A DNA stretch of 21,588 nucleotides. It comes from Zasmidium citrigriseum. Its lineage: Eukaryota; Ascomycota; Dothideomycetes; Mycosphaerellales; Mycosphaerellaceae. Of the stretch, positions 1 through 11,800 are shown one piece after another. Both the position numbers and the translations under genes were made by a program. The DNA is taken from NCBI GenBank assembly GCA_002786025.1, contig NHNW01000127.1, positions 5,956 through 27,543 of the forward strand, read 5' to 3'. Each line of letters opens with the position of its first letter. Position 1 is the stretch's first letter. The notes beneath the pieces were generated by a model. That model saw nothing but the letters and a program-made list of their open reading frames with translations. It searched no databases and was not told the DNA's origin.

Positions 1-2154
1 AAATACCCTTCGCCGTCTTCGTCTACTAGGCGGTATAGGGCGAAGACGTCCTTAAAGCTATTTATTCGGTATAGTACTAACTATATATATCGTAAGGTAT
101 CGTCGTCGTAGCTATAGTACATAGCTAGTAAGATAAAGTCTACTAGCGACCGTATAAACTAAATAGCCTCCGGTTAATTAATCTCGGCTAGGAGTAGGGT
201 AAATACCGGAAGTATTTATCGAAGTAGGCTCTTCTACTCTTTACTAGTCTATTGTATTATAGTAGAGAAGTAATGGAATACTTTCATATCCTTATATAGT
301 ATTATAGCTACGAATCGTTAGTCGATAATATCCGTAACTACCTCCTTCGGTATAATATTCTTACCTTTACGAGGAGCCTTACCGGGGTTCGTACGAAGCT
401 AACGTTTAATACGTTTATAACTTATAGTGCGTATCTTGTCGGTAAGTATTAATATTGTCTACTCGAGCGTATATATTAGAACGCCTTTTAGTAGTTAGTA
501 TAGTATATTAACCGCTAGCGACTTATAGACATTAATATAGGGGAAGGAATACGTCTATAGTTCGATATCGTAAACGTCCTATACCTTCTAATCGTTAACG
601 TTTGTGCCCGCTATCGATATCGCCTAGGTTTCCTATCGTTACCTCTCCCTTTGCCTATCCGTTCGCTTCCGAGTCCGCTATAGAGCGGACGCTTCTAGAT
701 CCTATCTTAGGTTCGGATAGATATAGCACGAAGGGTAGTAGTTACGAGCCTTTATACCGGCTATTTTAATCTACTCTTTATAGTCGATAGCGAATACGGC
801 TACGATTAGGAAGTAGCGCCTCGTTAGCCCGTCGGTATATTAGATATTAACCCCGTTACCGCTACCGAGCTTACGGATAGGCTTAAATATAATACTTATA
901 TAATCGTGGAGGAGTTAGACCTTTTCGTCTATAGTTCCGTCCTTTACTACCGGTAACTAAGCGAGTAGTATACTTGTAGGACGGGTATTCGAGTTTCGAA
1001 CGTACTCTAGTAGATTACCGATCGTTATATACACCGGATAGGATATAAGGTCTCCCTAATAGTTAGTAACCTATATTTTGTCGCTCGCGATAATAATCGG
1101 TACGATCGTAGTACCGTCTACTCCGACCTTTACCTAGGTTCGCTACTACTAGTCTCTAGATGCTATCTCGCCGTATACGCGAGACCCGCTTAGCTTTAAT
1201 ACTATCCTATACGGTATATACTATAGCTCTACCTTAAATCTAGGGTAGCCTATTAGGAACTTAACGATACTAAGCGTATATCGGTATCGAAGCAAGAAGG
1301 ACGTAGTATTAGTACTACTCCTACTCGTAGGTATTATAATGTCTGCCTTCCGCTATAAGCCTACCGCCGCGGCTAGTAGGTTACCTATACCCTAGATCTT
1401 CTCTTTTAACTCTATCGGATTACGCTAACTTACCGTAGTATATAAAGGAGCTAGGCGTTAGTCTTATATTAATCTAGTAATAGCCCTACCCGAGATATTC
1501 TCCTATAGTAACTAGTTAGCGAATGTAATATTAAAGTTAGAGTCGAAGGTCTCGTAATCGGGGCGTCCGGTAACGTCTTATTCTCTAGAGACAGTTAGCC
1601 TCTATATATTATAACTATCGGCCGTCTACCTATATTAGAAGAGGAGTACTAGTATTAAGCGAGGTAATATCGTAAAACGTTTAGATATCGCAGTTACTCG
1701 GCTTACTCGTAGTAGATAATCGTCCGTATATAGTCCTTATCGAGGTAGTAGAAGTAGCTTTGTCCGAAGCCTAATCGAGTTCGTCTTCTTAGAGGCCGGA
1801 TCTTAATATAGTAGTAACTTCTTCTATAGAGACGGGCCTATAGACTAGGTCGGTAGTACTATATATATTAATATACCCCTCGGCCGTAATACACTTATTT
1901 ACTAAGCCGTCTACCTCTATCGATCTAGCTACGTTCTCGAAAGACGTTAATTAGTCTTCGTCTATATCGTTATCGTTAAGGAGTAGTACTATCGCGAGAA
2001 CTAGGGCCGGCGGTAAGGGTATAGTATTCGGACGGGGCGTTTATTTACAAAGGAGCTTACGTACGAGGCGATATAACTAGATATAGCGGCGTCTGCCCTT
2101 AAGGCGGTCGAATCTTTTATTATAGTCGATATAGATAATCGGGCCGGACGACAT
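1..2154 (-). pseudogene. Plavaka-type transposase relic with N-terminal C2H2 zinc finger, 3' end outside window
   Basis: This is a relic of a large transposase of the Plavaka group (CACTA/EnSpm-related), which would cut and paste its own element. The frame starts at ATG 2154-2152. Residues 8-28 have C2H2 zinc-finger spacing (x2, x12, x3), but all four ligand positions now read Tyr, as RIP makes from TGY and CAY codons. Farther on, the minus strand reads IVPIIIASDKI, then SYPVYITIGNL (about 1110 to 1010), matching the hallmark block of this family, in which a 'SDKT...YPVYLTIGNL' stretch precedes the metal-binding core. At about 575-455 the frame reads YINVYKSLAVNILY then LLKGV, the counterpart of the conserved 'DIH...ITPDILHQLYQGV' region. 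Frame changes near 1560-1620 suggest small indels or an intron. Stops are TAA/TAG. The C-terminal part lies beyond base 1. No CACTA terminal repeat was identified. Confidence 0.75.
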
Positions 2155-2690
2155 TATACGTAATCGATAGCTAAAAAGAGGTACTAGGCTAATTGAGATA
2201 ATATTTATTATTGTATTAACGACTAAAGGAAGTACGAACGCGAAACGCGAGTTTCGTATATATAGACTAGCGCGGAAGCTAGCCTACCCGCGCCGAAAGA
2301 CCTCGCGTATACTCCGCTTCTCGTTCGCGTCTATAGCCGCTATACTCGATAGCAGTAACGACCTAGTAGGGCCTGCGTTCCTATACTATTAGATTCCGTA
2401 TATACTCGCGTTTCGAGCTCGCGTCGATAGCTACCGCGCTCGGCGACGGTAGCGACCTCGTAGAGCCTATACTCCTACGCGGAGAGATTCTATATATACT
2501 CGCGTTTCGAGCTCGCGTCTCGGCCTACCGTTATATACTACCGCTACGATATATAGTATTATTATGTCCTACTCTTATAGATTCTACGTATATTAAGTAT
2601 TACGCTAGCACGTTTCTTATCGGTAATATAGTTAGGGAGTTGTTAATATTATTAAGCGCGGGTAAGGTAGACTATATACGTATCGTACTA
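2155..2690. other. Flank between transposase start and helicase A end, no gene seen
   Basis: This stretch lies upstream of the minus-strand transposase relic and downstream of helicase copy A. It carries a GC-rich motif cluster at 2239-2256, where CGAAACGCGAG is the complement of the motif found elsewhere in the window, and the tandem repeat listed separately. I see no coding frame. It may hold the old transposase promoter, but no promoter element can be pointed to. Confidence 0.5.
2359..2546. repeat. Two tandem copies of a ~94-bp GC-rich repeat
   Basis: Two direct copies begin at 2359 (CGACCTAGTAGGGCCT) and 2453 (CGACCTCGTAGAGCCT), giving a period of 94 bp. The most conserved part is ACTCGCGTTTCGAGCTCGCG, starting at 2404 in the first unit and 2498 in the second, followed in both units by TACCG. 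Differences between units are scattered. The units align with those at 8479-8822 (shared GCGTTCCTA, then CTCGCGTTTCG, then TACCG), so they belong to one family. Both arrays lie just beyond the 3' end of a helicase relic. Confidence 0.8.
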
Positions 2691-5600
2691 TTATTATATT
2701 AACTACTCTCTCCTATCCTACTATTCGCTATGCGCTTTTTATACGTCGACGTCTATACCGTCTTCCTCGAAGAGATCTTCGGCGGTTACCTAAACGCTTT
2801 ACTTAGAGGCTATTATAATACCGAACTTAAACTACTCCGCTCTACTTATTATACGGATTAACTTAGTAGCTCTAGCCGGTTAACTCGGCTAGCTATACTA
2901 GAGTCTCTTATACTATATCTTCTCTCTCTCTATACTATTAGTACGGTCGAGTAGAATAAGAACGTCGGCCGGTAGGAAGAAGTCGTCCCTATCGAGGTAT
3001 AGGCCCTCGGCGAAGAGGAGGAACGGTATATCTTAGTAGCCTCGCTTCTCTAGACAAACTATCTTAAACCGTCGGACTTACTCTATATCTTCCTTAAAGT
3101 CGTCGGCGTACAATAATATATACTACCTATTTAGATCGACTAGTAATTTATCGCCTAATTCGATATACTACTTAAATAGCCGTAATATTATCCGAAAGGT
3201 AAAGGGCGAGTTAGCGATAAAGATAATCTTCTTAGGGAAGCTAAGAGCGTTTATCTACGAGCGGATACGATAGTAGATGTCGGTAACGATAGAGGCGATA
3301 TTAGTTCGATACAAGAGGTTTAGAACGTGCTACTAGAAGAAGGAGTTAGGCGAGGCGGTTAAGGTAATATCGTCTCTTACGTACGTGCCGAGCTCTATAT
3401 CGAGTTAAGGATAATTAAAGCGTAACGCTTCTAGCTCTAGCTATAACTACGCGGTATTCTATTTACGTATAATAGTATCGTTAGACAGCTTCGTCGTACT
3501 AGTCGTATCTTCGATCTAGGATCGACGAGCACCCTTAGTATATTCCTTACCTATAGGTATAATAAAGTTAAAGTACGAGTTAGTCGGGAATTCTATATAT
3601 CGAGCGTCTTAACTATCGCCTAGAGGATCCTAGATATCCGTCGCTAAGTTACGGATAATAAAGTCTTTTATCTATTCTATAATATAGAATACCGCGAGCG
3701 TTATCTTATTATTGACATTAAATACCTCCGTTAAACGTTACGCGAGCCGCGTTATAAACTCTTTAAAAGTCTCTATACTCCGCCGATATCTAGGGAAATT
3801 ACTAGTTACGATAGCCTCTACGATAGACGGATCTAAGTTATCTTTTATCTTTACGATAGGCTAATCGACCTCCTCCTTTATCGACTATATAAGGAATAGC
3901 GATAATATTTCCTTCGTTCCTATTAGATTCTAGACTATAAAGTACCGCGCTATAGATACTAGTACGGCTCGCTATAGAGCAAATAGTTATAGGATTAGTA
4001 ATATACCGCTACAAAATATCGGCGGCTAGCTAGGTAGGTTACCTATCGTAGTCTAGAAGCGGCCTAATTCGTCTTCGACCTTATTAAACACGTCTACGAA
4101 GCAAAGGCCCTACCGGGTAAGTAGATCGCCGCTATACTCGTTACCGTTCGAACTATCTACGCTATAGATCTCTTTCCTTAGCCGGCTCTTTTCTACGAGT
4201 ATAATAATATCGTTAAGCTATTATCCTCCGTCTACTATACTATCGTATTAGAGGAGAGAGCGGATATTTAATACACGCTATTTGCCCGCTCGTCTAGAAC
4301 GACTACTAAGTTACTTTAGCTCGTCTATAACGTGTTCTAGCCGTAATATATCGTTAATATAGTAGATACCCTCCTTTCGGCAATTATCTAAGTCTAGAGC
4401 CGGGCTCGCCTTACCCTCTTACGCGACGACGATAATAAGATTTAGGTTAGCGATAAACCTCTTAATCTTCCGTACCTAGCGTGTTATAGTACTAGGCGGG
4501 ACTACTATTAGAGTCGCTCCTACTCGAACGACTAGCCGCTAGGTAGTAAGCCTAGCGAGATCGAACGAGGCGAGTAGATTGTCTCTAGTACGAGCCGACG
4601 AAGACGGCTCGCGTTCGGAGTACGTATACTACTTGCGATTTATTCGTATAACGTCTATAACGGCGATATCTACGCGGCTCCGATCTATACCTTCGTCTAT
4701 AGTAGTAATCGTAAGCTCCTCGCCGTAGGCTATTCGATTTAGGATCTAGGTACTAGTATAGATTTCGAATAGGAGAAGTCCTTATCTAAGGGTCTATCCT
4801 TTAGGGGTAATAGTAGACCTAGGGTAGGTATCGTTCGGGTCGAATCCGAAGAAAGGATAGACCTTCTTTAACTAAAAGTCTATATCGAAGTAATAGAGCG
4901 GCGTTACTAGGGAGGTAACAATAAGGGGATCTAGCTTATACTTTACTATAGAAGCGAGCCCGTCGATATTAAACAAGTTAGTCGTTTATTTACTAAACGT
5001 ACTAGAAAGCTAGTCTACGGGGATAGGGTCTTCGAGTAGCTCTATACCGGCTATGTCGAAAGAAGGCGACAGTTAAATAGACGGCCTCGGTATTATATCG
5101 GATTCGGTATAACGGAGATAGTTAGGAAACTAGTCTATCCGCTTATAGCCTTAGACTAATATAGAGTTATCCTTCGCCGCCTCCCTCTTCGCGGAAGCGA
5201 ATATCTTCTTCTTTAGTAGATCGAGCTTTATCGCCGACTGTCTACGATTACGGAATCGGTTAGCTACGTCTCTAGTCTATTCGTAACCTTAGAGAGTAAT
5301 AGATCTAGTATACTTTACGTATTCTACCCTCTATAATCGCTACTCTATAGGTAGGGAATTAAGCCTATCTTCGTCCGTATCTCGTACTACGAAGGCTAAT
5401 AGGTTACCGCGGGTTTAATAGAAGTCGGTAGTAGATTTTATATTATTTACTATCGCGTCGATATTAGTACCGCTTCGTACGGGTATAGGCTCTCCGTCGT
5501 CGTCGAAGTAGTATACGGTATAGTTAGTACGCTATAGATAATATTTATTATTAAAGAAGGCCGCGGTCTATATCCTAATATTCTTCTAATAGAATAACTT

Positions 5601-6450
5601 AACGCCGACCCTATTAGTAGTATAGCCGATTCGGTTATCTTGGTCGAAGGTAAGAGAGACGATAACGAGATTATATATATATAGGGCTCTCTTAGGGCGT
5701 AACGGAGCTCGGTCGCCGATATTATCTATTATACGGCGCGGCGTAATCGAGCTACTATACTCGCTTATAGTATAGTTAGAGGACTTACTCGGGAATTCTA
5801 AGCGTAACTATAAAGAGCTAGAAGGTCGACGTAGAGAGAAGGCACTCTAGCTAGTAATACTAGTAGACCGAGACTATTAGCGGCTACGAAACTCTTCTCT
5901 CGCTAACTTGTTATCGAGGTTCCTATTCGACCGGCGCTCCGAGCCCTTCACGAAGTTTATATATACCTAGACTAACGTCTTCTACTAAAACTCGTGTCTC
6001 TTACCCTTACGGTCCTAGATAAATATTCTATCGAAAAGCTAAGTTAGTCGTGCGCGACCCCGGCTCCTACTATCGAAGAATAGGTCGGGGTACTACTTAT
6101 AGAGTTCTCTCTCTACGACTATCCGAGGAGTAGTGTCCGGTAGGTTATTACTCTATACTAGTATCGAAGAGACGTTAAGTAATACGTTCCGATCGAGTAC
6201 GTCTTTACATATATCGTATATACGCTTTTACTACTTATCTGTCTAGTTAAATAGATACTAGTATAGTAGTCTACCTCGATTACTATTAGTATATAGGAAC
6301 GTCTTTAGGTCCTTTTAAGGAATATCGGATAGATAGCCCTATAGCACACCTATTTTAACGCCGACTAATATACGCTACTAAGTAAAGCCGCTACGGTCCT
6401 AAATAGACGTTAGTATATAGTATTAAATAGGCGGCGATTGCCGAAGAATA
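2690..6450 (-). pseudogene. SNF2-like helicase relic, copy A, degenerate ATPase motifs
   Basis: This is a diverged paralogue of the helicase relic at 8900-13060, in the same orientation and collinear with it along its length. Shared segments include the N-terminal block near 6070-6130 (complement of copy B 12690-12740), the FGFDP-type block near 4850, the LTRQ...FVD block near 4100, and the C-terminal DIPFLLFAEG (copy B: DIPYFLVAAS) near 3000. The Walker A position reads GIDRS (4677-4691) where copy B has GTGKT. The motif II position reads DVFN (4083-4094) where B has DESY. The SAT of motif III reads SGT. Several of these changes are not C-to-T or G-to-A, so the copy may have lost ATPase function before RIP. 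Ends are approximate, about 1,250 codons. Stops in frame are TAA/TAG. Confidence 0.6.
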
Positions 6451-6479
6451 CGTACTGTTTAATAATATTAAAGCGTAAA

Positions 6480-6860
6480 TAGCGAGTAAGGCGTCGCCGG
6501 TATAAAGGGTACGTTTGTTATTTATTTTAGTATACGGTGTTATAGTACGGCGAGGCGGCGGGTACCGCTTAGCGGGAGAAGTTAATAGCGGGGTATACCG
6601 TAGTAGGGTTCGCGTTTCGCTACGCGGATCTCGTGTATACGAAGTCGAAACTCGCGTTTCGTACTATATACGAAAAGTAAAGCCTAACAAAATACGGACT
6701 AGCCCGCGCCTCGGCGGGCGTTAGTATATACTCGGTTTCTAACGGTATAAATATTAATTAATAATACTTACTAAGGGTATATATATAATATAGCTACTAA
6801 TTAAGGTAAGGCTAGTAATCCGGACCTATAGTCGCGTTTCTAATATCGAGACTCGCGTTT
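6480..6860. repeat. GC-rich 5' flank of helicase A, related to the flank of helicase B
   Basis: The stretch from about 6545 aligns with 13190-13320 upstream of helicase B: both have GCTTAGCGG, then a TAAT..CGGGGT..TACCGTAGTAG block, then GTCGAAACTCGCGTTTCG (here ending at 6661). Further copies of the GC-rich motif lie at 6609-6619, 6831-6840 and 6851-6860. A short GC-rich hairpin (GCCCGC at 6702-6707, GCGGGC at 6714-6719) lies between them. As the region sits directly 5' of a minus-strand gene, it may include the old promoter. The open frame that crosses it (6515-6724) has Arg-rich low-complexity content and no family likeness, so I do not call it a gene. Confidence 0.65.
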
Positions 6861-6884
6861 AGGGTCGCGGAAGGCTAGAGACCT

Positions 6885-7250
6885 ACGTATATAGGATATA
6901 CCTTATACTAATACCTATTAATAGCCTAGACAACGTATTTATTATCTCGTCTATTCGTGATACTCTAATCTCTCGACCCTTTAATACAATCTCTTACTCG
7001 TCTACCGATTTACTATATATCGGTATTCCTATTATCTATATATAATTCTTAAGGAGGGTATACTAGACGATACGGGAGGTCTCGTACTACGATAATATCG
7101 TATCTTCTCGTATCTCGCGTAACTATAATTACTACCGAGCGATATAGCTAGTAGTATACGGTATATAGCAATAGGTAATAATAGTAAAATAGTTACAATC
7201 CTTTAGATTTAGAGACGTAACGTTAGTACTAAGTAGACCTACTTCGATAC
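6885..7250 (-). pseudogene. Unidentified RIP-damaged coding relic
   Basis: One minus-strand frame runs from about 7250 down to 6885, roughly 120 codons, with only TAA/TAG interruptions that would be Gln or Trp before RIP. It includes YTLLKNYI, IIGIPIYSKS and IINTLSRLLIGIS, with an amphipathic, helix-like composition. A TGA near 7252, not of the RIP type, limits the frame upstream, so the start is unknown or the gene is a fragment. It ends before the GC-rich patch at 6831-6860. No family is recognised. The frame could be a chance opening in sequence poor in TGA. Confidence 0.3.
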
Positions 7251-7392
7251 GCGTTCACGTCTCGTATCTATACGTGTCTCGCTATTAATATTGCTATATT
7301 AGCCCTCTACCGGCTTAATACGCCTACGCTTAAGCTCTAACTAGTATATATCTATTCCTGTCGTACTTCGGGTATCCTTAAACGCAATAAGT

Positions 7393-8420
7393 ATAGCGAC
7401 CTCTAAGTCTCGGCCCTCTCGTCGACGTCCTTAGTGTCGTAGCTAGTATACTACTAATACGATTAAGTCTAGTCTCGGACTAGACGATTCGGAATATAAA
7501 GCCTTCTATAGCGTTATCGAAAGGATTACGACTAAACGAGGCTCGATCGGAAGTATATTTCGGTCTATATTAGAGAAAGAGATAGCTCGGACGGATCTAT
7601 TAAGGGTAACGTTACTAGAGTATAAAAAGGCGAAACGATTCCCTCGGACGGTAGATCGGTTACGGACTTATAATAGTTAAGACACGTTCGGATTCCTCGT
7701 TACGAAGATTTCTTCCAATTTTCGGCGCCGTAGCCGGTAGCGAGAAGTGCCTCGGAAAGGGGTAGATAGCGAATCGCCTAGGCCTCTCGAAGATAACTCT
7801 ACTAGATTATATACGTAGTTTAGTACTAAAGTACTACCTATTACCGAATAGTAGGACGAGATAATTAAGATCTCGTAGTAGGACGGTAATACTAAGCTAT
7901 TATGTCGGCTCTACGAGCTCGTCGATAGATAGCCGAACCCGACTAGTTCTAGCAAGATAATAATCGAGGATTTAGATTTTAGGAAATTCACGTCGTTGTT
8001 ACGGATAGATTATAGCTTCGACCTATCTAAACACACCTTATATTAGAAGAAGGAGACAATCGGTAGGGATACTACTGTCTCGCTTATCGATAATACCCGC
8101 TAGTAGAAGGCCGTTATAGCCCGTTTAATATTATAAGAACGCTAGCTAGAGTTTATTATTACGTTTACGATAGACGATGTTTTACTATCGAATACGGAGG
8201 ATAGTTCTATTACGGTAGGTGATTAATATACGCCGTCCGGTATAGCGAGCCCGTTATAACAATACGAATCGAGGCGATTCGATAGAGACAGAATATAGTT
8301 AATACTAGTAATAGTCTATAAAGAGTATAGAGTAACGAGCTATATAGTATATAAACGCTTACTAGTATTTTTAACACTTTAAAAGGCGAGGTCGTAGTAT
8401 AAAGTAACTATATCCGCCTA
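7393..8420 (+). pseudogene. Unidentified RIP-damaged gene, start codon changed to ATA
   Basis: One plus-strand frame continues for about 340 codons, interrupted only by TAA/TAG. A likely start is ATA at 7393-7395 followed by ATSKSRPSRRRP, where ATG to ATA is a normal RIP change. The N-terminus is basic and Ser/Arg-rich. Next comes a charged helical stretch (EYKAFYSVIERI, then SILEKEIARTDLL and LLEYKKAKRFPRT, about 7490-7670), a polar linker, and a more conserved-looking middle (IIIEDLDFRKFTSLLRIDYS near 7960-8020). The frame stays open to about 8420, just before the repeat array at 8479. It is convergent with helicase B. I do not recognise the family and see no catalytic motif. Base composition matches its neighbours. 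Confidence 0.5.
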
Positions 8421-8478
8421 AGTATATACTATATAGTATACTACGCCCCTTCTTAGTAGAAATATAGGCGGTTATATA

Positions 8479-8822
8479 CGACTACGGAAGGCTCGCGTTC
8501 CTACATCTATTAATACTTCGTAACTCGCGTTTCGGCCGTATATAACGATTAACCGGGTCGACTTAGACTAGGAGTAAGGGTATCTACTCTCCCGCCCTAG
8601 TAGATAGATCGTATTTCGCGCTTTAACTACTCGTTACCGAGGACAGTACTAATAGGGTTCTACGACTAAAGGCAGCTCGCGTTCCTATACCCGCGGATAC
8701 CTCGTATCTCGCGTTTCGGCTACTCGTTAATAATTACCGTGCTAGCGAAGCTCTACGACTAAAGGTAGCTCGCGTTCCTACGTCCGTAGATACCTCGTAT
8801 CTCGCGTTTCGGCCGCGTATGT
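8479..8822. repeat. Tandem array of ~92-bp GC-rich repeats
   Basis: Well-preserved units begin with CGACTA at 8479, 8662 and 8755. The last two have a period of 93 bp and share CTACGACTAAAGG, AGCTCGCGTTCCTA and ATACCTCGTATCTCGCGTTTCGG. The first unit is 183 bp upstream, about two periods, and the sequence between (from about 8571) looks like a worn unit that keeps CGTATTTCGCG. The array belongs to the family seen at 2359-2546. It lies between the 3' end of helicase B (minus) and the end of the plus-strand relic at 7393-8420. CTCGCGTTTCG is intact in the three good units; it has no CpA, so RIP could not touch it. Confidence 0.8.
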
Positions 8823-8899
8823 AACTTAACTAACGTTTGCCGGTCTTAGACACGACACTTATTATATTCCCGTTTATATAGATATCCGTCGTAGTATAT

Positions 8900-11800
8900 T
8901 AACGCTATTAAATTAAGATTACAGTTATGTACGCTCGTTCTAATTATCTATACTACTTACGATATCCTATTACTTATTCGTCCTCGTCGACTTCCTTATA
9001 CTCTACGCCGTTAGCGCCGACCTTCCTCTTCGCCTTTATATTTATTAGCGCCTTCGGAAACCGATTCTATAACCTCGCCTTTACGTCCGCCTCGCTCTTC
9101 TATCTATCTAGAAGTAGTTCGCCGAGGTCGTATAAACTACCCTTACCTATAATACGGAAACTCTTAGTATACTCGGTAGGCTAGACTAGGCGCTAGCGTG
9201 CGCTTCTACTAGTATACTAGATATTATCCTTAGTAGTGTAGCTAGTGTCGACTTGAATAGTAAGATCGGCGGGCGGGAACTCTACGCTAACCTAGACTTA
9301 ACTACTAGCGGCGACGAGGAAGTAAGGTATATCTTCGTAGCCTTCCTTCTCCGGACAAGTAGTATTAAACTTACGGATATACCCCGCGTTATACTTCTTT
9401 AACTTATCGAAGCTTAAAACGGTAGTTATATAGTACTCGTCCGGAAAGACGTCCTTATTAATACCGTTCTCGATATAGTACTTAATTATCTCCGAAATTA
9501 CGAAGTAATTGAAGGGCTTACCGGCGACGATAGTAACTTTACGAGGGTATCCGAGGAAGTTTTACTACTAGCGGGCCTAACGGAGTGCGTCTATAAGATA
9601 TTTAGCTATCTGTGTCTTATATAGACGGGGTATAACGCGCTTCCGAAAAGCACTGTCGGGCTATATATAGGCTTAAAGATTAGTCTCCTTATTATAGACT
9701 CCGAGCTCCTTATCGAGTATATAATCGCTCTTACGCTATACTTCTATCTCCGGCTATATACTAGTATACGACTATTTCGACACGATACTAGTAATAGATA
9801 ATAGATCCTTTCCTCCCTTACTATTCTCGTCGGGCTCTCTACCGTTTCTATCTAACTAAAACGCCGCCTCTATATCGTTAAGAACCTTATCCGACTACTA
9901 TAACTTAAAGTCGAAGTACGAGTTCGCTAGGAAGTCTATATATATAGTAGTTTAACCTATACCCTTTAGATCCTAGTTATCGGTCCGCCTAATACGTAGA
10001 AGGCGGCAGTCTAGCTATCTAGTAATAAGAGCGGCTTCTTTCTCGTAGTCCCGTATAAGCTCTTGTACCGACTTCCTCTATCTCTAAGTACGGTCCTTAA
10101 TCGTCGTATTACTGCTTATCGTAGTCGAGATAGCCCGTATCGATAGACCGACGTTATACTAACTAGCCTTCTTTACTATCGTACGTATCTAATCTAGAAT
10201 ATCCGATTTAAAGTACTAACCCTAGTAGTCTTTAGTGTCCTCCTAGATAGTAAAGGTTAGCTTATCTATGTTAGGACACACCGTAATCTTACTCTTCTTG
10301 CCGGAGGTATATCGATTAAGGTATCGAGACTAGGCGGCGTGTACGGCGGTAAATAGATATTCTAGGTATCGATATAGAGTAGCACTAAGACAGACTATAG
10401 GCGGCTAGCTAGGTAGGCTACCTAAGACCTTCTACTAATTGCTATTAGGCTTCTTAAGCTTATAAGACTCGTCTACGAAAGATATAGCCTAACGACCGAT
10501 AATCTCTCTATTACTATACCTACCGGTAGATCGATCGATATACTCGATAGATTTTAAAATAGAATCCTTCGTAGTAAGTATATAGATATTGTTCTACTAT
10601 AGTATAGCGTTACCGTTACGGTCTCGACGGAGGTAGTTCTTAATATCGACCTCGCCTTTAACGTACTTATTACTAAATAATTTATAGTACGCGATTACTT
10701 CCGGCGTAACAAACTTGCCGCCGATCTTATAGCTCTTATAGAACAGCTACGTCTTAAAGAGGCGATTGTCTCTTATTCCTAGTGTAAGAGTACCGCCGCC
10801 CGCAATTACAATAATAAGATTAGGGTTATAGGCGAACTTAGTAATCTCGCGAACCTACTGCTCTATTAAGTTCGACGGGACGGATATTAGCGTTATTCCT
10901 AGACGTACGACTAGCGTCTAGTCCGTAAGGATCCGCGGATTAAAGGGCTTAAGAGGCGTATTATCTCTCTTAACGGCTTCCGATAGATTAGGTCGATCGC
11001 GAGTAGTATATAAAAAGAGTTTACGTAGATACCGTAGGATATCTATAATTATAATACTAACACACGTCTTGCCGGTACCTATTTCTATAGCGTTAAATAC
11101 GAGCTCCTCGCCTCGTAGCAGCTTCTTTAGGAACTAAGTAACGCTATTTATTTAGAAGGGGTAGAAACCTTTATCTTTATTCTATCTATCGTAGAAGCCC
11201 TTAGACTAAGGGTAGGTGTCGTCCGGGTCGAAGCCGAAGAACGGACAGACTATCTCCTTCTAGAATACCGTGTTAAAGTAATAGAGTCCGTTTACGCTAA
11301 CTAGTTACGTAGTAATCTTCGCGCTACTATCCTTTATAGCCTCGGCCTTATCTTCGCGAGCCTAGGTAGCGAGAAGTTCTACCGCTTATCTAGAAAGCTA
11401 GTCTACGAGGGTTAGCGGTTCGGAAAGATTCTACTTCGAAATATCGATAGTAGGCTTCTTACGATAAGCCTACGGTAGAGGTATCTCCGTACCGATATAG
11501 TATAGACAATTAGGAAACTTTTCGCTCCGTATATATAATAACTCTAGTATATCCGGATTCGTGTTGTCCTAGACCTCGGGTACGCCTTTCCTCGGCGGCG
11601 TTAGCGGTAGCGTATTATTAGGAATCTCGATAATCTCTTCGTTATAAGGCTAGACACGACCTTTATCGCTAGTAATAGTCTCGCTAGTATTATCGGCCGC
11701 CGGGTCGTCCTCCTCTATGTCTATACGAAGTAGAGGCTTAGCCTTAGGCCCGCTACTCGTATCTAGACGCTTTTCTCCGAGACCTATCTCTCTAAATATA

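Noticed and set aside
6515..6724. Open frame of 69 codons on the plus strand
   Set aside because: It lies in the GC-rich flank of helicase A and reads as Arg/Val-rich low complexity. Such CpA-free patches are stop-poor by composition.
8927..9184. Open frame of 85 codons on the plus strand
   Set aside because: It is antisense to the C-terminal part of helicase B, whose minus-strand frame has helicase-like content.
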